A stretch of DNA of 54,882 nt from an uncultured Cellvibrionales bacterium (GTDB taxonomy: Bacteria > Pseudomonadota > Gammaproteobacteria > Pseudomonadales > Dasaniaceae): assembly GCA_913019905.1 (NCBI GenBank), contig CAJVZD010000029.1, forward strand, positions 1 to 54,882, given 5' to 3'. The notes beneath the pieces were generated by a model, which was not told where the DNA came from, searched no databases, and worked only from the letters and a program-made list of their open reading frames with translations. The first letter of the stretch is position 1; every line of letters starts with the position of its first letter. Position numbers and translations under genes: made by a program. Below are positions 47,515 to 54,882 of this stretch, piece by piece.

Positions 47515-48642
47515 CTATTCCCATACTTCAAGGTTATGCGCCCTACCGATACCCCGAGTGAGCGTCATATCCAGTAGCTCTTCCATGTTCACTGACGCCA
47601 ACAATTGAATCAACTCCTGCTTCATCGCCGCTGGACTTGTGGCAACTTCATCCTGCAACCGTTTCAACAGGTAAAAACGATAGGGCATCACCACGGATGA
47701 CATACGCTTACCTTCGACGTCAAAGATTGCATCCCCACCCAGCGACCGTTCTACTTTTGTTCCGCTAACAAGTTCTGGCCGAGAATCAATCCATTCGTTA
47801 ACAACGTCACAGGCGGCTTGGGTTTCAGGCACGAAATCAAGGGCGATATGACGCAATATTTCCAGCAGTGTTTCTGGTATCTCATCATTACAAAGGAAAT
47901 CTTCTTCAGGCTCATGGGCTGGACTAAAGCCCGGGTCGGGCCTGTTCATTCTCTCTGCCCAACACAGCACATGAACGCCGTGTTCATGCATCAGCGTTAG
48001 TGGTTTGATATCGCGACTTAGATGGGCATACATTGGACCTATCAGGCCGAAGTCACCAATGCTCGGCTTGCCCCCCAGAAGATAAGGATGGCGTTCGAAA
48101 TGCGCGTCCAGCTTTTTCAGTAATCTAAGATAAAGAGATTCCACAAACTCGATTCGGTCTTGTGTGACACCGAGCTTGGTGCAGGCCTGTTGCATCTGCT
48201 CAATTCGACCGGCTACTGTAAATTGAGGCGGTCCGTTTTTTGGCGTTATTTCTTCAAAGTGACTTAATACAAGAGGAAGGTTCTCCGGGAAGCGCCAACG
48301 GTAGTGAACCGCTGGACGTAACAAACCCTCTGCACCGATAACATCAAAAAGCAAACTAATTACCTTTTGTTTCGGCGTGTCTGGAATGAAAGGTGATCCG
48401 AGCTCAGCCTCAAAGTGAGTAATGATGGCCGCACTGTCGCGGATTACCTGACCATCGGACAATTCGACAGTGGGCATGCTCCTTCGCCCTCCGGCCTTCT
48501 CTAAAACCACATCCTCGTAGTGATCCGTCACCGGCGGTTCTTCGCGAAACGGTATTCCTGCCTTGATGAAATAACTGCGCACTTTTCCGCTGTAAAGCGA
48601 CACCGGCGATCCGTAAAGCGTGGCTTTTACTGATTCTTTCAT
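47515..48642 (-). CDS. GST-like protein C (tandem paralogue)
   Basis: This 375-residue paralogue of GST-like B has the same features (ATLYGSPVSLYSGKVRSYF, RRSMPTVELSDGQVIRDSAA, GKPSIGDFGLIGPMYAHLSR, NDEIPETLLEILRH). ATG 48642 has GAGGAAACC upstream; an earlier in-frame start at 48657 lacks an SD. It starts 207 bases after the GrdB-like selenoprotein gene, so it may be transcribed from the same promoter at about 51.8 kb. Confidence 0.75.
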   Translation of the reverse strand: MKESVKATLYGSPVSLYSGKVRSYFIKAGIPFREEPPVTDHYEDVVLEKAGGRRSMPTVELSDGQVIRDSAAIITHFEAELGSPFIPDTPKQKVISLLFDVIGAEGLLRPAVHYRWRFPENLPLVLSHFEEITPKNGPPQFTVAGRIEQMQQACTKLGVTQDRIEFVESLYLRLLKKLDAHFERHPYLLGGKPSIGDFGLIGPMYAHLSRDIKPLTLMHEHGVHVLCWAERMNRPDPGFSPAHEPEEDFLCNDEIPETLLEILRHIALDFVPETQAACDVVNEWIDSRPELVSGTKVERSLGGDAIFDVEGKRMSSVVMPYRFYLLKRLQDEVATSPAAMKQELIQLLASVNMEELLDMTLTRGIGRAHNLEVWE

Positions 48643-48849
48643 TGGTTTCCTCTTCAACGCCCCCCCGAAGTAACGACTCTGTAAAATGCCTGCACCACAA
48701 GGCTTCCAACACCGTTATAACGGTATAGATTAGGGGAATAACTTTGATCAACTAACCGATTATCTAAGTCTAAAAGGCCAATACAAAGGCCTGTACCTTT
48801 TAGCCCATTTAGACATCCGTCACTACAATCATTACAAGCAAAGATATCC

Positions 48850-49998
48850 CTATCGATCTACAGGAGCCATATAATACCAGTACTGTCGCTCTTCCCCAGA
48901 ATCACGAATAGCAGCTCTTGCTTTCAACACAACGTCACCACCGAGTGTTTCATCATAGAACCAGTTAGTTCCTGCCCAAGCACTTGGAATATGGTCACTA
49001 AGCCCTAGTGCCGCAACTTCATAAAAACCTCTTATATCCTGCACTACCCGCGATGTAGCCCCACCGGGAATGCCAGCTTCTTTCCATGGCGTTCCTTCAG
49101 CCACGCTGATGAGTGTAGCAAGCGCTTCTTCAATTTCATCAACTGATATCACTCGCCCAGTAGCTGCTCGATTTCCATATTTGGCTATAGCCCTGTCATA
49201 AGCGGGCCGCAAACCGCGCACTTCATCCAAAGCTGGATGTAAGTCTTTATTAGTTCGTAGCGGCATCGGGCAGCTTAATGCCTCATTGTTTTCATCTGAA
49301 ATTTTTTCAGCAAATTCTTCAAAAACCGGTTCTGTCGCGTTCAATAACGAAAACGCGTGTTCGAGGACGCGTGTTTGAAAGGCAGCGTCACCAGGTTTTC
49401 CAAGTGGTCTACCCAGCGGAAAATCACACCAAAGCCCTCTGGGGGGCGCAGCTTCCTCAATTTGTTTACGAACTGAACCCAATGCAACAGTGGCAAGCCC
49501 TGCTGCTTCAAAAACATGTGCTAGCGTACTCACGGTACGCGTGCATAATGGTCAGACCGGGGTGAGCAATACAACGTCTACGCCTGCATTCTTGAGTAAT
49601 GCCGCACCTGCCGGCCCACTGTCCATGCGCACAGCACTCAAATCATATTGCGCGCCTGAATAAGATAAATGGACATCGGAAACCTCGCCTATGATTCCCT
49701 GCTTAGCGAGCTCATCCAGGCGGTCCAGTGGTATTATCGTATTGAAATCCACAGCAAACCCGACAGTATCAAAATTAGGACTCCACTGCCCTGTCTTATA
49801 ATCCCGAAGTTCGTTTTTGAGCACCTTGAAACCGGTTTCAGTGGCGGCAAACGTTTCTTGATCTTCATGATGCAGTGACGCCGTGGAGACAACAGCAACA
49901 GTTGCCTCGGACAGTTTTGGCGGTGTGGTGAAGGCAACAGTATCAAAGCTTTCCGCTTCAAACCTCTCTCCCGATGCCTTTACATCTTTATCTGACAT
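48850..49998 (-). CDS. GrdB-like selenoprotein (glycine/sarcosine/betaine reductase selenoprotein B family), Sec149
   Basis: The frame runs 382 residues if TGA at 49552-49554 is read as selenocysteine. The two parts join in frame as DVVLLTPV-U-PLCTRTVSTLAH, a UxxC motif where GrdB/PrdB family proteins have U or C (ILTST-U-GTC). Downstream family text is present: RGLWCDFPLGRPLGKPGDAA. N-terminal VAVVSTASLHHEDQ and NTIIPLDRLDELAKQGIIGE also fit. GAGGG precedes ATG 49998. A hairpin fitting a bacterial SECIS starts 11 bases after the TGA. Members in aerobes are presumed reductive C-X cleaving or thiol-redox enzymes; the true reaction is unknown. Last gene of the selenoprotein operon. Confidence 0.82.
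49524..49540 (-). promoter_or_regulatory. SECIS-like hairpin of the GrdB-like gene
   Basis: On the coding strand GCGTACCGTGAGTACGC forms a perfect 6-bp stem with a five-base loop CGTGA. An outer TGC/GCA stem forms past a 2x2 internal loop. It begins 11 bases after the TGA, which matches the spacing and 17-nt size of the minimal E. coli fdhF SECIS. Confidence 0.65.
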
Positions 49999-50157
49999 AT
50001 TATTTTCCCTCTTATAAATAAATCTATTGTTACCTGGAAAACTACTTTTTAGTTGTCGAAATGGTGTTGATTCACTGTAACTAGTGCCAGTCCCTAAAGG
50101 GGCAATTTAGATTATGATGTTATTGCGTTTATTAGTTTCTCGGCAGACCCTAACCGA

Positions 50158-51222
50158 TCACATCGGAATTTCACAAAACTGATCGGTTTCAACCAACATA
50201 CTCACAGCGCGGTTTTTGTTTTCTCCAGCACACCAACTTGGCATAACCATGGTGTACAGGCCACTGCCTCCTGCTGTTAAAACAAGAATATCTTGTGGGT
50301 CTGCGAAGGTCTCATAGTCACCATCCGAGTATTTTTCACCGGGGAATGCAGGGCTTCGTTTTTCCAGCTCAGCAAGTGGTTTATGAGTGAGTTCCCACAA
50401 TCTTTTTTGTATCATTTCGCGGCTCATATCAGCCTGTGACAAAACCTCAGCATGTTCTGGGTTTAGTACTACTACCGCTGCGCCACCGGTTATCACTGCA
50501 TTATTGGTGGCAAAATTAGCCACCCCCGTTGCTATTTGAGCTAGTAGCTTTTCAGCATTATTGGGGTCGTCTGCATTGCCGCTAAACATAACTGAATGCG
50601 GTGCCTCTGCACCTACAACTGTGACAACACTGTCTTCGGCGTTGAATCCACGACTGGTGTGCAGAGGCGGAAATGGCGAGCTTTCTTCATCTTCGCCGAG
50701 GCAATAAGTAAATTTTCCCGGGTGACCTAGTAAGGCCATATCTGACGATCCTGGATGAGCACCGCCAATATTAATCATCGTCAAACGCAGTGCACGGCCG
50801 ATGCTGGCGTTGGCACGGTGCCCAGGCCCCAGTGCACCAAAACCACAAGCCACCGGACCACAGGTCATTCGTGCGGGGCCGTTAACAATAACAAGTGGAG
50901 CAGTACAGTGGGTGGTAGCTTGCATTTGCGTTAAATCAAAAGCAGGGTCTATTACAGCTTTAACAGCGGCTATGACCAAGGGCATAAAATCGGGAATACA
51001 CCCTGCCATCACCGCCGCTATTGCCACTTTTTCTACTGTGGCTACACCCATGGCTGGTCCCATTTCCCCCAGTATTAAATCACCGTCCTGTAAGGTAGCG
51101 AGAACCATTCGTTCAACACGTTCTGGAGTTGGAACAACAACGGGTAATCCATCAGTACAACCCAGTTCATGTAATTGTTCTAAGGCAGAATACTCATCGG
51201 CAGCTTGCAAATCTTCTGTCAT
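50158..51222 (-). CDS. conserved protein of unknown function in the selenoprotein operon
   Basis: I do not recognise a named family. The 354-residue protein has no signal peptide or membrane segment. Notable parts are LHELGCTDGLPVVVPTPERV at the N-terminus, a small-residue-rich core (MTCGPVACGFGALGPGHRAN, MINIGGAHPGSSDMALLGHP) and VVVLNPEHAEVLSQADMS. Conserved-looking Cys residues lie in TTHCTAP, MTCGPVACG and YCLGEDEE, so metal or thiol chemistry is possible. It starts two bases after the UGSC gene stop and precedes the GrdB-like gene by 159 bases. The tight spacing implies that it works with the UGSC protein, perhaps as a partner subunit. Confidence 0.7.
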   Translation of the reverse strand: MTEDLQAADEYSALEQLHELGCTDGLPVVVPTPERVERMVLATLQDGDLILGEMGPAMGVATVEKVAIAAVMAGCIPDFMPLVIAAVKAVIDPAFDLTQMQATTHCTAPLVIVNGPARMTCGPVACGFGALGPGHRANASIGRALRLTMINIGGAHPGSSDMALLGHPGKFTYCLGEDEESSPFPPLHTSRGFNAEDSVVTVVGAEAPHSVMFSGNADDPNNAEKLLAQIATGVANFATNNAVITGGAAVVVLNPEHAEVLSQADMSREMIQKRLWELTHKPLAELEKRSPAFPGEKYSDGDYETFADPQDILVLTAGGSGLYTMVMPSWCAGENKNRAVSMLVETDQFCEIPM

Positions 51223-51224
51223 TT

Positions 51225-51764
51225 TTAGTTCGCTCCCGCTAACTGATCAACTATTTCGTCAACGACAGTTTTAGCTATTCTTTCCAAATTAACCTTTCCT
51301 GTACCTGCAACTGGGTGAGGCAATCGCACTCTGGGCGCACTTGGCATTCCCAAAGAATTGGCAACAAATTCTCCTTGAGGCCAAAAATCTTCGGTGACCA
51401 AGGCAACTGAAGGTAAGCCTGACTTAGCAATATTAATTCCGTCACGCACGGTGCCGGTTGTGCAGCTGCCTCAGTGCCCGTAAGCAGCTATAGCCACTTG
51501 GCATTGTGCTTTTATTTCATCGAGCATTGTTTGAGGTGCAGGTATTGAAGAGTTACCTTTATTCCAAAACTTAATCGTTAGGGCAGGATATTTATCCGAT
51601 AATGCAGCGCCAACTGCATGGAGAAAATTATCTGAATCGGGGAAACCATTAGCTAGCAAACCCACCGTGGTTTTAGCCCCCTGCTGCGCGGTTAAATCGT
51701 GGCTTAAGTTATATTCGAGCACTGGGGTTGCGGCTTCACCCCTTGGGTCGCGAAATGTAATCAT
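51225..51764 (-). CDS. UGSC-family selenoprotein, Sec98
   Basis: The frame gives 179 residues when TGA at 51471-51473 is read as selenocysteine. The sequence across it is AIAAYGH-U-GSCTTGTVRDG, exactly the U-G-S-C motif that names this family of (seleno)proteins, known first from marine metagenomes. Flanks also look like intact protein: TVGLLANGFPDSDNFLHAVG before, GLPSVALVTEDFWPQGEFVA after. ATG 51764 has GGAG eight bases upstream; ATG 51770 is too close to it. A SECIS-like hairpin begins 13 bases after the TGA. UxxC implies redox chemistry; the reaction is unknown. It is the first gene of the operon and has a LysR-type box 69 bases upstream of this start. Confidence 0.85.
51439..51457 (-). 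promoter_or_regulatory. SECIS-like hairpin of the UGSC gene
   Basis: On the coding strand CCGGCACCGTGCGTGACGG folds as CCG and CAC stems pairing with GTG and CGG, with one G/A mismatch and a five-base loop CGTGC. It starts 13 bases after the TGA. The loop resembles that of the other SECIS-like hairpin (CGTGA). Confidence 0.55.
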
Positions 51765-51833
51765 GTGCATATCTCCACATTGTTAATCTACTTTCATTTA
51801 CGTGGAATTATACTATCGAGGATTCAAAGATCG

Positions 51834-51863
51834 GTCTATTAGCAATCAGTTAAGGATTGATAA
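51834..51863 (-). promoter_or_regulatory. LysR-type box upstream of the selenoprotein operon
   Basis: On the minus strand it starts TTATCAATCCTTA and ends GCTAATAGAC. The proximal part is perfect; the distal half of the dyad is diverged (CTTA for GATA). It lies about 69 bases before the UGSC start and faces it. Confidence 0.55.
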
Positions 51864-52233
51864 GTAGGTATTATTGATATCCACTGTCTAGTCACCTTAT
51901 TACCCGTTTGTCCTGAGAATCAGATACATAAGACTCTAAGGTAAAATGAATAGCGGATGGAATAGAACTGACACGGACAATCAAGAAAGTGTGAAACTTA
52001 TAAAGGTGGAGGTTATGCTAAAAATTGACGAGCAGTTTTAAACAAGTTGTGGCCGGGCGGCTTTACACTTGCTATAAATTAGTACGGAATAAGTACTTCC
52101 TGCCAACCAAATATCCCCAAAAGCAAGCACACCGGGATTCTTAAACTTCTACACATCATAGGGCTTGAACCGACAAATCTCTTCGGCATTGTACTATTGT
52201 TTTAAGTCGACTTGAGAAAACCGTAAACTGTGT
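51864..52233. other. intergenic region without a recognisable gene
   Basis: The stretch shows no credible coding frame. A start-like GGAGGTTATG at 52010-52020 opens just eight sense codons (seven after the Met). Confidence 0.4.
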
Positions 52234-52455
52234 TTACTCATAATGACTCCACAAGCGAAGCACCTTAATTGACTGCTCTTTCTCTAACACTTGGTAAACC
52301 AATCGATGTTGAATATTGATTCTACGAGAGTACGCGCCCAAAAGATCACCTACCAGTTTTTCATAGGGTGGCGGGGCTTGATATGGATTGCGTTGAATAA
52401 TGCTAAGTAGTTCCTGAGCTTTATTTTTAAGTCCAGAAGAAGCAAGTTTTGGTAG
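52234..52455 (-). pseudogene. Txe/YoeB-type toxin remnant
   Basis: The minus frame of 73 codons reads KLASSGLKNKAQELLSIIQ, then NPYQAPPPYEKLVGDLLGAY and SRRINIQHRLVYQVLEKEQS, ending LRLWSHYE. This is the C-terminal three quarters of YoeB-like RNase toxins, with the conserved SRRIN-HRLVY core and terminal HYE. The N-terminal part is interrupted by TGA and merges into an MFS remnant. No YefM/Axe antitoxin is seen. Confidence 0.75.
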
Positions 52456-52489
52456 TCATGGATACTGCTTGCTCAGGGCTGGCTATAAG

Positions 52490-53047
52490 CTTGTGGTTTT
52501 TAAAAAACACAATGTCAACAGATTCCCTAACATTAGTACACTAAGCCCTACAAAGGACCCGCTGTATGTTCCCCAGCGTAGCCACTTTTAGAGTTGTTTT
52601 ATCGTTTCCAGCCTCAGAAATGTAGCCTCCACACCGGCGAATAATAAAATGGAAACCGACCGCCCTACACAGTGATGCGACACCGCCTCGATAACGGCAA
52701 AGCAATATAGCTGGACAAAAACAACATGACCACGGGTCAACGCAGTGGCGGGGCAAAATAGCCAAAAACTATCTAGCTTAATCCCCTACACGGCAGCTTA
52801 GGCAGCGAGTGCCACTACCAATGCCGCGCCAATAAAAGCGATTTTACGCCCTATTTTTTCCATTAACATTGCCGCCGGGACGGTAGCTGCCGCCGTGCCA
52901 ACGATCAGCATTGCAAACGGGCAGGGTCGCTAGTTCGATACTGGGAGCCATGTGTGCGCCAACGATACCGCCTAACGGAACAACGACGGGAACGGCAGTG
53001 GTTTCCAGCGCCGATGCCGGGGTCATAATTATTAGTGTTTGTTGCAT
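52490..53047 (-). pseudogene. MFS transporter remnant (N-terminal half)
   Basis: Three minus-strand frames join in order: APSIELATLPV, then MLIVGTAAATVPAAMLMEKI and GRKIAFIGAALVVALAA; SFWLFCPATALTRGHVVFVQ with FAVIEAVSHHCVGRSVSILL; and WGTYSGSFVGLSVLMLGNLL. This is the first six TM segments of a drug/sugar-type MFS protein, broken by at least two frameshifts and several stops. Confidence 0.6.
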
Positions 53048-53091
53048 AATCTACTGTTCGCGCAAGTCGAGTTTTAAACAAAACGGGGACT

Positions 53092-54882
53092 TCAGTCACT
53101 GCCCTTTTCAAACCGAGTAGTCAAACTCCCAACGCCATCAATGGCAATTTTCAGTTCGGTATCCTGATCGATATTCACTAGCTCGACCGGAGAACCAGGA
53201 ATTACCAAGCTACCTTTTTTTAACATCTCGCCCTTGTTTGTGAGAAATGTAACCAACCACCGCAAAGAAATAATGGGACCACCCATAATTTCTGAACTTG
53301 GTGCAGAGGTTATCAGAGTGTCGTCTTTATACACTGAAAAAATCTCGTCCTTAAAGCCTAATGTCCTGGGATCAACTTTTTGATCTCCGACAATCAGTCC
53401 TGCATGAATCCCGCCTGAACAAATTAATTCTTGCACCGTTGGCGGCTCATTCCAAAAAATGTAATTATGGAGCTCAATACCAGGGCTTACATATTCAATT
53501 GAATCGATAAGCTCTTCATCAGACAGATCGACTCCCTCTAGGTCTTTTCCAATTTTCAGTACCATTTCCGGCTCTATCGCACAGTTTGCGAAATTGTCAT
53601 AATCAAACTTTGCATTATCATCGTATATATAAGGCTGAAATAGCTTGCCACTAATTGGCTCACTGAGACCAAATTGCTTTCTGATGGCGCGACTGGTGCA
53701 ACCAACTTTGAAACCAACGACACGCTCCCCTGCTTCAATTCTTTTTTTGGTCACCGAATCTTGCGCGGCATAAGCATCATCCATCGATAGATTACTTAGG
53801 GAAGGTTCGGCTCCAAGCCATTTCTTTTTGTAGAAAGCGTGGTAAAAGCCCGCTGCAATCACTTCGGCCACAATAGAGAAACTAATTTTTTGCTCAAACC
53901 CTGCACAACTTACTTGCTCCGCAATGCTCGTAACCGATAGGTCCATCAAACGTTGAACTTCTTCACTTAAGTATTCTGCATCAAACCACGTATCCCAAAA
54001 ACTTGTCACGATTTGCAACCAAGCGTGGACGCCTTTCTTTCCTTTTTGATAATTAAGAGTTTGCTCTATTAGGTCAATAAAGCGCATCAGCTTACCCGCG
54101 AGCACCTGCATTTCTCGGCTATACTGACTCTGTGCAAACACATCCCCTGCACCATCCTGTATATGCGAATTCTCGCCATAAACATACCCAGCAAGTAAAC
54201 GCTTAAATGCACTCACCCAAGTATTCGCCTCACCCGAACCTTGCACTGATTCTGTCGCCGACAAACACTGGTCTCGATGTTTTTCAGATAAGCCCCAACG
54301 AATATTTAAACCCGAAACCCAAGCATGTACTTGCTCAAGGTCTTCTTCAGAGATCATGAACCGTTCGCGTATTGCTTCAATATCTAACCAATCCAAGACT
54401 TCAGTTGCGGTAATGCGTAAGGTAGATAAGTTTAGAATCCCACTTAGCACCTCTACCATCGGCTGATCCAAGGCCAACATTTGATCAGAAATACCATAAG
54501 GTAAATATTGTGGTTGCCCATATTGATCAAAAGCAGGCCTAGAAAATATTGCATCCACCAGTGCTGCAAAGTCTTGCACATCAGGCATCATGACAATGAC
54601 ATCTTTAGGGCTTAACTCAGGCGACTCATCCAATAGTTGAAATAAATAGTCATGCAATGCTTCAACTTCACGTAAGTGACTGTGGCATGAAATAAATCGA
54701 ATAGACTTATCTGATTCATCAACCTCTCGGGAGGTTGCTTGCAAGTTCAATATATCAGTTTGAAGATACGCTAAAGCACTGATTGAAACAGCCTCATTCT
54801 CAGAACGTTCGAGTAAGGCATCATCATAAAGGTCAACAGGCATTTCTTTTATACCATCATGACCATATAGAATTGAGAGGTA
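53092..54882 (-). CDS. RecC fragment fused in frame to a 2-keto-4-pentenoate hydratase (partial at window edge)
   Basis: The frame is open to the right edge of the window, so the N-terminus is not visible. From the edge to about residue 328 (counted from Met at 54843) it matches RecC: RFISCHSHLREVEALHDYLF, DVIVMMPDVQDFAALVDAIF, QYLPYGISDQ and LNIRWGLSEKHRDQ, corresponding to roughly E. coli residues 320-630. Near 53855 it switches to a hydratase of the MhpD/fumarylacetoacetase fold: LSMDDAYAAQDSVTKKRIEA, GERVVGFKVGCTS, CAIEPEMVLKIGKD and SPGIELHNY to the end. RecC lacks its C-terminal half and is surely inactive as a RecBCD subunit. The hydratase part is nearly full length (about 254 residues). 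A biological fusion or an assembly chimera are both possible. Confidence 0.8.
   Translation of the reverse strand, partial: YLSILYGHDGIKEMPVDLYDDALLERSENEAVSISALAYLQTDILNLQATSREVDESDKSIRFISCHSHLREVEALHDYLFQLLDESPELSPKDVIVMMPDVQDFAALVDAIFSRPAFDQYGQPQYLPYGISDQMLALDQPMVEVLSGILNLSTLRITATEVLDWLDIEAIRERFMISEEDLEQVHAWVSGLNIRWGLSEKHRDQCLSATESVQGSGEANTWVSAFKRLLAGYVYGENSHIQDGAGDVFAQSQYSREMQVLAGKLMRFIDLIEQTLNYQKGKKGVHAWLQIVTSFWDTWFDAEYLSEEVQRLMDLSVTSIAEQVSCAGFEQKISFSIVAEVIAAGFYHAFYKKKWLGAEPSLSNLSMDDAYAAQDSVTKKRIEAGERVVGFKVGCTSRAIRKQFGLSEPISGKLFQPYIYDDNAKFDYDNFANCAIEPEMVLKIGKDLEGVDLSDEELIDSIEYVSPGIELHNYIFWNEPPTVQELICSGGIHAGLIVGDQKVDPRTLGFKDEIFSVYKDDTLITSAPSSEIMGGPIISLRWLVTFLTNKGEMLKKGSLVIPGSPVELVNIDQDTELKIAIDGVGSLTTRFEKGSD

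Noticed and set aside
48723..48770. TTGATC/CTAATC stretch upstream of GST-like C as a LysR-type box
   Set aside because: Length between the two halves is about six bases too long and the dyad is absent.
49552..49554. TGA read as a pseudogene-forming stop that splits two genes
   Set aside because: Both sides are in phase, the break is at the family's Sec column, xxCT follows, and a SECIS-like hairpin lies at the right distance. The same holds at 51471-51473.
1..54882. CRISPR arrays, rRNA genes, intact tRNA genes
   Set aside because: No regularly spaced repeats with spacers, no rRNA sequence, and no segment that folds into a full cloverleaf were found.

Overview
This window looks like chromosomal DNA of an aerobic, probably marine, gammaproteobacterium with a Cellvibrionales/Alteromonadales-like lifestyle. 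The grounds are a RecC fragment at the right edge, four TonB-dependent receptors, LacI-type control of pentose use, and SD-led genes of moderate GC. It is almost wholly accessory DNA: two catabolic clusters set among decayed transposases and tRNA-like repeats.

Region 1 (1-4.3 kb) is scarred DNA. It holds an isomerase/epimerase-like TIM barrel gene, a full AraC regulator, an AraC remnant reduced to its HTH domain, and IS91 and IS6-type transposase remnants. Two tRNA-Asn-like 3' segments are present, each followed by a terminator hairpin.

Region 2 (4.6-22.9 kb) is a compact xylose/xylan utilisation island. A sugar-porter transporter and a Gfo/Idh-type xylose dehydrogenase-like gene run rightward. 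GH1, GPH symporter, GH43 xylosidase, a GH26-like lipoprotein and a PhyH-type oxygenase run leftward. A 994-residue TonB receptor, a LacI regulator and the tal-xylB-xylA operon complete it. Three identical 14-bp LacI-type palindromes precede the transporter, receptor and tal operons, so this looks like one regulon. The island is bounded on both sides (3.7-4.3 and 23.1-23.7 kb) by the same module: IS6-type remnant, tRNA-Asn-like segment, hairpin, and a further shared stretch.

Region 3 (24.0-51.9 kb) is a second catabolic cluster for an unidentified substrate. It has three TonB receptors, a tannase/feruloyl-esterase family enzyme, a type-B carboxylesterase lipoprotein, three SDR dehydrogenases, three unusually long GST-like proteins, a Spinster-like MFS transporter, a haloalkane-dehalogenase-like hydrolase and two paralogous LysR regulators. 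An operon here encodes two probable selenoproteins: a UGSC-family protein (U98) and a GrdB-like protein with a UxxC motif (U149). Each has an in-frame TGA followed by a SECIS-like hairpin, and they flank a conserved protein of unknown function. I find a 30-bp element, TTATC-N2-TTGATA followed by CTAATAGAC, in eight places, always with the CTAATAGAC end towards the gene. It ties receptors, SDR, esterase, LysR, hydrolase and the selenoprotein operon into one candidate LysR regulon.

A divergent SDR-promoter-receptor segment of about 0.9 kb has been duplicated inside this cluster. The copy placed the first 40 codons of an SDR in frame in front of a TonB receptor. At the right end, decayed MFS and YoeB-type toxin genes lead to a RecC reading frame fused in frame to a 2-keto-4-pentenoate hydratase, which probably marks the junction of the acquired DNA with a broken recC (or an assembly chimera).
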